A program made the position numbers and the translations under genes. A DNA stretch of 64,000 nt from Crocodylus rhombifer (lineage: Eukaryota > Chordata > Crocodylia > Crocodylidae): NCBI GenBank assembly GCA_038503035.1, contig JAVSML010001156.1, forward strand, positions 124,001 to 188,000, read 5' to 3'. Under the pieces are notes generated by a model. It made no database searches. It had not been told where the DNA came from and saw only the letters and a program-made list of their open reading frames with translations. Every line of letters starts with the position of its first letter. Position 1 is the stretch's first letter. Shown here one piece after another: positions 55,795 to 64,000 of this stretch.

Positions 55795-58722
55795 GTGGCA
55801 CCCACAAGGACAGCCCAGCCTGAAGAAAGAGAGCTTTGGGAACGTGAAAGACAGGGGGTGGACAGCAATATGGCACAGGTAAGGAACGGGAAGGTTAGAG
55901 ACAAAAAGCCCTTTAGGACTTGGAGCGAGGGGGTAGCAAAAGCACCAGTCACAGGGCTCAAGTGCCTATATACTAATGCTAGGAGCATGGGGAACAAGCA
56001 GGATGAACTAGCGCTCCTGGTTGCACTAAACGACTACGACTTAGTGGGGCTGACGGAAACCTGGTGGGATTCATCCCACGACTGGGCAGTACATATTGAG
56101 GGCTATAGATTGTACAGAAAGGACAGAGTGGGGAAAAGGGGGGGAGGGGTTGCGCTCTATGTTAAGGAGCAATATACATCAACCCTCATCAAGACAGAAT
56201 CAAAGGATGAGGAAGTAGAAGGACTGTGGGTTAGGCTACATGGGGGGCAAGGAGAAAAGGATTTGGTGGTAGGGGTCTGCTACAGACCCCCACATCAAGG
56301 GGAAGAAATAGATTTGGGGCTCCTGAGGCAACTCTCGGAGACCATAAAAGCTAAAGAAGTGGTGGTCATGGGGGACCTAACCTACCCAGACATCTGCTGG
56401 GAGACACAGACAGCAAAGTCCCACCGCTCACGCAGGTTTCTAACCTGTGTACAGGACCTCCACCTGACGCAGGAGGTACATGGTCCCACTAGGGGGAATG
56501 CCTTACTGGATCTGGTATTGGCAATGGGGGATGATATAGTAGGGGACCTACAGATCGGTAGCCATCTGGGGGACAGTGATCACCTAAAAGTACAGTTCAA
56601 CATAAGGCGTCGAGTGGGTAAGGTAACCAGTAGGGTGAACGTGCTGGACTTTAGGAAAGCTGATTTCAGCGAACTCAGGCGATTAGTGAAGGACGCACTA
56701 CAGAGTAGTAGTTTTGAAATGATGGGAGCCCAAGAAGGGTGGCTGTGCCTTAAGGAAGCTATCCTTCGAGCATAAAGCGAGACGATCCCCGTGAGAGGTA
56801 AAAGAGGGAAAGGGGCCAGGAGGCTTCCCTGGCTGACCAGAGAAATCCAGGGCAGACTAAGGGCCAAAAGGGGAGCACATAAAAAGTGGAAACAGGGAGA
56901 GATCACCAAAGAGGAATATACCTCTTCTGCTCGTGCTTGTAGGGAGGCAGTTAGACAGGCCAAAGCTACCATGGAGCTGAGGATGGCAACCCAAGTAAAA
57001 GACAATAAGAAATTGTTTTTTAGATATATAGGGAGTAAAAGGAAGGCCCAGGGAGGAATACGACCCCTGCTAAATGGGCAGAAACAATTGGTGACGGACA
57101 GAGGGGACAAGGCTGAACTCCTCAACGAGTTCTTCGCCTCAGTGTTCCTAAGCGAGAGGCATGACAAGTCTCTCACTGGGAGTGTAGGGAGGCAGCAGCA
57201 AGGCACTAGACTTCCATGCGTGGACCCTGAGGTGGTGCAGGGTCACTTGGAAGAACTGGATGCCTTTAAGTCGGCCGGCCTTGATGAGCTCCATCCGAGG
57301 GTACTGAAGGCACTGGCCGACATCATTGCAGAGCCACTGGCGGGAATATTTGAACGCTCGTGGCGCATGGGTCAAGTCCTGGAGGACTGGAAAAGGGCCA
57401 ATGTGGTTCCCATTTTCAAGAAGGGGAGGAAGGAGGACCCGGGTAACTATAGGCCAGTCAGTCTCACCTCCATCCTTGGCAAAATCTTTGAGAAAATCAT
57501 CAAGACTCACATTTGTGAGAGCCCGGCAGGACAAATTATGCTGAGGGGAAACCAGCACGGGTTCGTGGCAGGTAGATCGTGCCTGACCAATCTAGTCTCT
57601 TTTTATGACCAGGTCACAAAATGCCTCGACGCAGGAGGAGGGGTGGATGTCGTATACTTGGACTTCAGGAAGGCCTTTGACATGGTATCCCACCCCATAC
57701 TGGTGAACAAGTTAAGGGGCTGTGACTTGGATGACTGCACAGTCCGGTGGGTGGAGAATTGGCTGGAGGGTCGCACCCAGAGAGTCGTGGTGGATGGGTC
57801 GGTTTCGACCTGGAAGAGTGTGGGCAGTGGGGTCCCGCAGGGCTCGGTGCTTGGACCGATACTCTTTAATGTCTTCATCAGCGACTTGGACGAGGGGGTG
57901 AAATGTACTCTGTCCAAGTTTGCAGATGACACTAAGCTATGGGGCGAAGTGGACACGCCGGAGGGCAGGGAACAGCTGCAAGCAGACCTGGACAGGTTAG
58001 ACAAGTGGGCAGAAAACAACAGAATGCAGTTCAACAAGGAGAAATGCAAAGTGCTGCATCTAGGGAGGAAAAATGTCCAGCACACCTACAGCCTAGGAAA
58101 TGACCTGCTGGGTGGCACGGAAGTGGAAAGGGATCTTGGAGTCCTAGTGGACTCCAAGATGAACATGAGTCGGCAGTGTGACGAAACCATCAGAAAAGCC
58201 AATGGCACTTTATCGTGCATCAGCAGATGCATGACAAATAGGTCCAAGGAGGTGATACTTCCCCTCTATCAGGCGCTGGTCAGACCGCAGCTGGAGTACT
58301 GCGTGCAATTCTGGGCGCCGCACTTCAAGAAGGATGCGGATAACCTGGAGAGGGTCCAGAGAAGGGCCACTCGTATGGTTAAGGGCCTGCAGGCCAAGCC
58401 CTACGAGGAGAGACTAGAGAAACTGGACCTTTTCAGCCTCCGCAAGAGAAGGTTGAGAGGCGACCTGGTGGCTGCCTATAAGTTCGTCAGGGGGGCACAG
58501 AAGGGAATTGGTGAGTATTTATTCACCAAGGCCCCCCCGGGGGTTACAAGAAATAATGGCCACAAGCTAGAAGAGAGCAGATTTAGATTGGATATTAGGA
58601 GGAACTTCTTCACAGTTCGAGTGGCCAAGGTCTGGAACGGGCTCCCAAGGGAGGTGGTGCTCTCCCCTACCCTGGGGGTATTCAAGAGAAGGCTGGATGT
58701 GTATCTAGCTGGGGTAATGTAG
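55795..58722 (+). pseudogene. CR1 ORF2: endonuclease and reverse transcriptase, one in-frame stop
   Basis: Open for 975 codons from GTG 55795 apart from one TAA at 56773-56775; the first ATG is 55870. ORF2 protein nicks target DNA and reverse-transcribes CR1 RNA. Endonuclease (numbered from 55795): NARS 61-64, TETWW 87-91, GVCYRPP 160-166, MGDLTYPDICW 192-202, SDH 261-263. Family members usually have GDxN; here the Asn is Thr (residue 196). After the stop the same frame continues 643 codons (56791-58722): RT block VVPIFKKG with NYRPVSLTS, YLDFRKAFDMVSH (D291 of this part), GVPQGSVLGPILF, FADD (377-380), DLGVLVD, then the C-terminal region ending VFKRRLDVYLAGVM. The RT part is complete; the stop separates endonuclease from RT and the Thr change probably disables nicking. 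Of the CR1 copies here it is the only one with all domains. Confidence 0.95.
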
Positions 58723-58793
58723 GCCCAGCACTCTTTCCTGCTTATGCAGGGGGTCGGACTCGATGATCTATTGAGGTCCCTTCCGACCCTAGC

Positions 58794-58820
58794 ATCTATG
58801 AATCTATGAATCTATGTATC
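58794..58820 (+). repeat. CR1 3' terminal octamer array (ATCTATGA)n
   Basis: ATCTATGA, ATCTATGA, ATCTATGT and a partial ATC end the element. CR1 elements end in short 8-bp tandem repeats instead of poly(A), which are thought to be where target-primed reverse transcription starts. Confidence 0.9.
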
Positions 58821-61800
58821 TGGACCTTAATCCTTTTGGCTGAGAACCACAGTGGACTTTGACACCCAAAGTGACAGTAAGACAACCATGTCCAACATTT
58901 TAAACAGCTAAAACTTCTGTTCAGCTGCCAAACGAACCACTGGGCAGTACCTAAATTCCATCAGTGCCTAAGATTCATCAGTATCACTCCTTCAGTGCCT
59001 AAATTTCTACTGAGTGGACATCCTGGGTAGGTGACAACCTTATCACCTAAACCATAGGCAGAATTCACAAGCCAGGCATGTCTGCACCTATCTTGTCTCT
59101 GGGGACTTGTCTGGTAGGCCTTCTCACACCATTACTAGTGCATTGCACCTCATGCAAAAATTGCTAAAAAAGGAAGAGGTTCATGTTGTATGTTGTTTTT
59201 ACCCAACCCAGTGCTTACAACAATCACTTTGAATCCTAATGATTTGAACTTAGGCCTTCCTTCTCTTGGGACAGTGCCTAAGCCACTTGTCTGTTAAATA
59301 TTCTGACGACAAGTTTCTTTCAATCTCCCCTTTGAAGAAGTCCTATCTTGTAGAGCTGATTAAATATTCCCTACCACAGATTCTATCCCAAATCTCAAGT
59401 AAGTGCCCTTACTACAAACTTCTGTACAGTTAACAGGTTTAGACTGATTGCTGGTCACTGAGACTGGGTCTGTAAGTGTAAGGTCAGTGCTGGGATGAGC
59501 TAAGTTTAATTCAGGCAACCATTTTGAACCTGACTTAACTTCCCAAATGCAGTTCAGTTAACTACTTAGCCATTGTGTTTTGTGGAGTCAGACACATTAG
59601 GCCTCTCCTATTTCCTCTGAATGTCCCTGCTATCTATTTTTTAACTTAAAAAATGATTCAGTGGAATTTTTACATCATTCTGGTTTAGTTATTATCACTC
59701 AGATATCTTGTATGTAATCAGATGGAAAAAACAACCATTCAGAAAAAGAGTTTTGTGAGGATAATGAGCCTGATCCAGTGTCTAGTGTCTCTTGAGAGTT
59801 ATGGAGGATCTGTGACTCCCATTGATTTCAAGAGACGCTCAGCACCCAGCAGGCTAGGCTTTCAAAGTAACATTGGTTCAAGACTCAGATGCTGTATGTG
59901 GCACTGCAGGCCCATCTATGGTGCCACACACTACAGATTCAGGCAGTCCCCACACTGCTACTTTGCAGCATGGGGGGGTTGACCCCAGGAGATCCCAGGG
60001 TCTGGCTGTGGCTCCAGCTGCCAGCTAGTCTTGCTACCATGCCTGAAACCCCAAGAGGCCCCAGGACTCCCGGTAAGGCTGCTGGGCCAGCAGAGTTGCT
60101 GGCCCCAGCCTTCCCTACCCCAACCAGGGTAACCTGCTGCACAGTAGAGCGCAAGTGGCATGGGCATTCCCTGGGGCCATGTAGCCACAAGGTATGCCAC
60201 TGTTACTTGTTCCCGGAGAAACAAACATCTGTGTTCATCTGGATGCGGCATTAGTGTTTAGGTGACATATAACTACAGTGTATTATTTTATTTTTAAGAA
60301 CAATCAAAAAGTCCTAGATGCATTCTACTAATCCAAGTGATCTTTAGCATGTATCCATGTTAACCACATAGGTTTCTAGGTTCACACCTTTAAATAAAGT
60401 CTCATTTGCAACTATTTTAATTTAAAATAGTTATCTATATAAAATAACCCTTTGTCAACAAGATGCTATTTGCAAAGCTCTGCCTTTTATAAACATATCA
60501 AAAGCTGCTTGTCTGTATTTGGTCTCTCATGTGGACTCCTGCAGTGTTTATCCCCCATGCATTTTAGCCAATAGCAGTACATGCTGGCAAATAACAGAAA
60601 AAATGCCTGCAGAGCTCACTCTGGCAAAACACAACAAGTAAGTACTTGAGCCTGTTTTGTCCAGTGAAAAGGAAACAAGGCCATCTTGCAAGGGGAACAG
60701 GGCCATGAAAAGGTGTTAATCGCATGAGCAGTAATCTCTTTGGCTGTTCAGTGTGCCACACTTGGGCTTTGTTTGCCTTGACTTATCTGGCTTACTTATC
60801 TAATTTCTGAGTAGGTGGTAGAGGGCTTCTGAGTGTGCACAAGATCAACTACTGGAGTCATGTAATGAGACATTAAGGGGGAAAGGTTGTATGATAAAAA
60901 AGCAATCTCTAAATCCACCAATTTCAACAGCAGGGTTCAGGAAAACAATAAAAATAGAGATGATGAAGGTTCCTAAAACACACAGCTGAATGTACAGAAC
61001 CAATATCCTCTTATATACTAGGAAAGTGCTGTTTCCCCCCACCTATAATGCTCAAAACCTGAAATGCTGATCTGACTAATTAGGCGGGGAAACAGTTTTA
61101 TTTTGACAGAATTGAATTTATATAGTGTTTTTTTCCATTTAAATTAAAATAGCTTGGTTATTAATAATGCTAAACTTTCATAATGTCAAATAGTAATGGG
61201 AAGTTATTGACATTACGTAGTATAATATCAGGTACTTCTTTTTTTTAACTCCAAATTTATTATTTGGGGAATCTTGACTGTAGACCAAATATACCCAACA
61301 GTTTAGCTTCATCCCTGTTTACAATGGGACTCTGTGTTCTCTGTAACTTACATAAGAACAGAAAAGTGGATTATGTGGTTTCTTAATCATTCTTCACAAA
61401 GAGCCTTCTGTTTCTAACAAATGGTTTATGCAAATGGATTCTCTGAGCTGCTTCAACAATATACATGCAAAAATGAAATTTCACAATAGGGAAAAAATGA
61501 ACTTTCAATGCATTGTTTCCATCCATTCAGCAAGACAGTTAATGGACAAAATAAATCCTGTAGCTATTGTCGTTTTTCAATTTTGAAATTTCAGAGGAGG
61601 GCACACAGGCTTCAACTAGCAGTGGAAAATGGAAACCAACCACTCTGAGATTTTCAGACATAATTCAAAGGCTGGCAATTTGGGATTTGAAATTGCAGGC
61701 TAGAAATAACCTTTACATTTCAGTGAGCTCAACTGAATAGTGTTTTACAAAGGGGCAGCGAAAAAAAAAAAGTGGCAGCACCTTTGAAGTCACAGTTAAA

Positions 61801-63289
61801 ATTGCTAGACGTCAGAGGGCGAAGGGTTGAAGGCTTTCATTCAACAACGGCTTCTTATAGATATTCCTCTGTGGTGATGATAAAGCAGAAAAGAGAAGGA
61901 ATTTGGTGCTTTGGGGCCTATTCCAGTAGACCTCAGTTATACTACATAGGGATGCCTGGGAGTCACACCACAGTCAATGAGGCTGTTGTATGGGTAAAGA
62001 CTTCTGCTATGAGTTAGACTTGAGGCATTTGGCCTTTCTTTTAAAGTCAGATCCATAAATGATGGGTAAGAGAATGCAATTTAGGATATCTGCACCACAG
62101 CAGTAGCGTGCCCTGACCCCCACCCATCTGTTGCTATTTGCATGTTCCACATCTGGAAATACACTGATGAAAACACTTTGAAGTCATCCCCAGCAGCTGC
62201 ACTCAAACATTTCTGAGACCAAGTATGGAGGGTGACTTCACAGAATGCCCATGAGTGTCTTCACTAGCATATTTCTGGTTTTGGAGCATGCTTGTGAGAG
62301 CAGGAGCATCCCTGTGCTCTGGGCCTTCCCAGCTAGGGTCCACAGCCTCCAGGGTTGAGACAGTCCCTTAATGCTCCTTTCTGATATTTAAGATTCCCTT
62401 ACACTTGTTCAGACTCCTTTAAGCATGCTTGTGCCTGGTCTGTGTGAATGACAGTCTAACTGGGTATAATTTATGCAGCAAGACATAGAAAGGCAGGAGA
62501 AGGACAAATTAAAGTTGCCATATTTTATGTGCTTTACGGCTTTCTATGTCCCTTCTTTGGCTCTCATACACTGAGTCCAATAGGAATAAGATTTATGTGT
62601 TGAGTCCAATGAGCAGAAATAATAGTTTAGGCATATCACAAGTCCCATGTCTCTAGAAGGAATTTTCTGCGCACCTGCATTTTTTGAGATTTCTCAAATG
62701 TTTTTCTTAGTTTTAGAATGCAAGTGGGCTGCCCTCAAGGGCAAAGGGAACGTCAGCTTTGTCCAATTACTTGGTCTTTGGATTCCACATTCCTGCTGAT
62801 CCTCAGTATGTGGTGGGAACTGGATAACTGCAGCTTTGAAAGTTGGAAAAGTAAAAGATTACACGTAAAATCCTCATGCTGTTAGAATGAGATCAAATCA
62901 CTTATTCTTGTGGAGTGTAAAGGTGTACAATATTTTCAGCACAATGATACCTTTGCTCCTTTAGGTTTTGAGTATGTTTATCATATTCTGTGCAACTGAA
63001 GCTACAGAACAATAGTTTCAGACAAAGAGGTATCTACTAACAATTTGGACTTAATTTATGGCCTGAAGGAAAGGAGGTTAATCACACTTTGAAAAATGTA
63101 TCTTTAGTGAATTAACAACATAATAGTAAAATAAGATCACTGTAGATAATACAAAACTAATGTTGATTTTCTAATGCAACCAATGCATAATTGATGAAGT
63201 AGCCAATGCCTATGGCCTTAGCTATACATATGTAAATCCTCAGTTAATTCATTACAGTATAGTCATTAAAATAATTCCAGATTTGATTC
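58821..63289. other. AT-rich non-coding DNA with a few repeat relics
   Basis: No gene was recognised. A GC-richer patch at about 59890-60200 has open frames on both strands without homology. About 59765-59850 (CCTGATCCAGTG, ACTCCCATTGATTTCA) is a scrap of the palindromic CCCATTGA repeat. Frames near 60564-61042 and 61772-62017 resemble nothing known. Confidence 0.4.
59240..59300 (-). repeat. tRNA-like SINE relic
   Basis: On the minus strand CAAGTGGCTTAGGCACTG (A-box-like) is followed by CCTAAGTTCAAATCATT (B-box-like, fitting GGTTCRAATC), spaced as in a tRNA-derived SINE head. It matches the minus-strand part of the element at 45545-45695 in order and spacing. Confidence 0.45.
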
Positions 63290-64000
63290 CTGTGAGAGAA
63301 CTCTCTCGCAGAAGGCTGACATTGATGAAGAAATCCAGCATCGCCTCAGATGTGCAAATTCAGCCTACAAGCACCTGAGAAAACAGGTGCTCAAAGACTG
63401 CAATATCAGATTCAAAATCAAGCTCATGGTTTATAAAGCAGTCGTGATCCCCACCTTTCTGTACAGAGCTGAGATGTGGACAACATCCAGGAGACTCCTC
63501 AAGTCAGTGGAGAAGTACCATCAACACTACCCACAGAAGATTCTTCGAATCCCATGAGAAGACAGATGCATCAACATTAGTGTCCTCTAGCAAGCAAACA
63601 CCACAAGCATCGATACAATGTTCATCCAATATCAACTTCGCTGGGCTAGCTATGTCATCTGGATGTCTGACTCCAGACTCCCAAAGCAAGTTTTATTCTC
63701 CCAGCTCAGTCAAGGCAAACACTCAAGAGGAGGATAGAGAAAGCACTTCAAGTACATCCTCAAGGCCAACTTGAAAAATGCAGCATTATCATTGACTTAC
63801 AGGAGACTATCGCTCAGGAATGCTCCAAGTAAAGGAAGAGTCTGCTGCAAGGATCTCAGTACTTTGAAACCTCATGACAACAACAGGTGATGGAAAAGCA
63901 AAAGTGGCAGACACAGTATATCACAGACCAAACCAAGAATCCAGAGCCATCCACCCCACGTGAAAACATATGCCCAAATTGCAGTAGAACCTGTTAATCT
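63290..64000 (+). pseudogene. C-terminal end of a non-LTR retrotransposon RT protein, runs off the window
   Basis: One frame from about 63298 reads LSQKADIDEEIQHRLRCANS, then YKHLRKQVLKD, IKLMVYKAVVIPTFLYRAEM and TSIDTMFIQYQLRWASYVI, and RLPKQVLFSQLSQGKHSRGG. This pattern (LSxxGxIDxEIxxRIxxA, KxxVYxAVVLPTLLYGxExW, TSIExMxxxxQLRWxGHVxRM, RLPxQ) is the region after the catalytic core of a reptile and fish non-LTR reverse transcriptase unlike CR1. In-frame stops occur at TGA near 63556, TAG near 63586 and TAG near 63737. A frame shift before about 63890 leads to CPNCSRTC, the start of the zinc finger also seen at 5816-6109. The catalytic RT part is missing (5' truncation near 63290). Clade not assigned. 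Confidence 0.8.

Larger units (their letters stand above)
55430..58820 (+). mobile_element. CR1 LINE, 5'-truncated, ORF2 nearly intact
   Basis: This is the most complete element of the window. It holds the last part of ORF1 (to 55738), a 131-bp spacer up to the first ORF2 ATG, ORF2 (to 58722), a short 3' untranslated region (GGGGGTCGGACTCGATGATC, then AGGTCCCTTCCGACCC) and a terminal octamer array (58794-58820). The 5' end is truncated inside ORF1, as is usual for CR1. A clear target duplication is not visible. One in-frame stop and no frameshift over about 3 kb show that it is far younger than the other copies. It begins about 15 bp after MITE copy I. Confidence 0.95.

Noticed and set aside
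55430..58722. Reading the CR1 proteins as an active host or mobile gene
   Set aside because: The 5' truncation removes the promoter and most of ORF1, ORF2 has an in-frame stop and the endonuclease motif is altered, so the copy is annotated as non-functional.

Overview
The window looks like non-coding DNA (intergenic or deep intronic) from a sauropsid vertebrate, most probably a crocodilian. Evidence: it is AT-rich, the dominant repeats are CR1 LINEs with the CR1-type 3' octamer (ATCTATGA / ATTCTATG), and there are many non-autonomous DNA transposons (8-bp-duplication hAT-like elements and GGGTG...CACCC MITEs resembling the published crocodilian MITE 'Chompy'). I found no host protein-coding gene, no exon I could defend, no rRNA or functional tRNA, and no CRISPR array. 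Every protein with recognisable homology belongs to a retrotransposon.

Layout. 1-6 kb: a decayed CR1 copy on the minus strand (about 1440-4265) interrupted by a hAT-like piece, then a 257-bp MITE and a zinc-finger scrap of a second non-LTR family. 8-10.5 kb: a GC-rich repeat block open on both strands, a CR1 3' end and a candidate DNA element. 13.6-14.6 kb: one hAT-like element nested inside another, both with target duplications. 17-21.7 kb: one old plus-strand CR1 copy split into three pieces by a 1.13-kb DNA element and a 2.08-kb unclassified insertion. 23-27 kb: a CR1 fragment and several MITEs. 27-31.4 kb: no recognised repeat or gene. 31.4-39 kb: a CR1 copy, hAT-like elements, a MITE and a 34-base C run. 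42.8-45.7 kb: a 737-bp MITE, a CR1 tail and a tRNA-like SINE. 47.3-50.2 kb: an old CR1 split by a palindromic element, followed by three DNA transposons in 1.6 kb. 54.4-58.8 kb: MITEs, a 10-N assembly gap between two identical 47-bp ends, then the most intact element of the window, a 5'-truncated CR1 with the end of ORF1 and a nearly complete ORF2. 63.3-64 kb: the reverse-transcriptase C-terminus of the second non-LTR family, running off the end.

The genes do not form a pathway; the window is a layered record of transposition. Old CR1 (L3-like) copies are the targets, hAT-like elements and MITEs cut into them, and the 55-58.8 kb CR1 is the youngest-looking insertion because its ORF2 has only one stop and no frameshift. 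No previously undescribed functional system is visible. The most useful observations are the MITE family with 3-bp target duplications, the nested insertions that date one another, and the probably artificial assembly gap.
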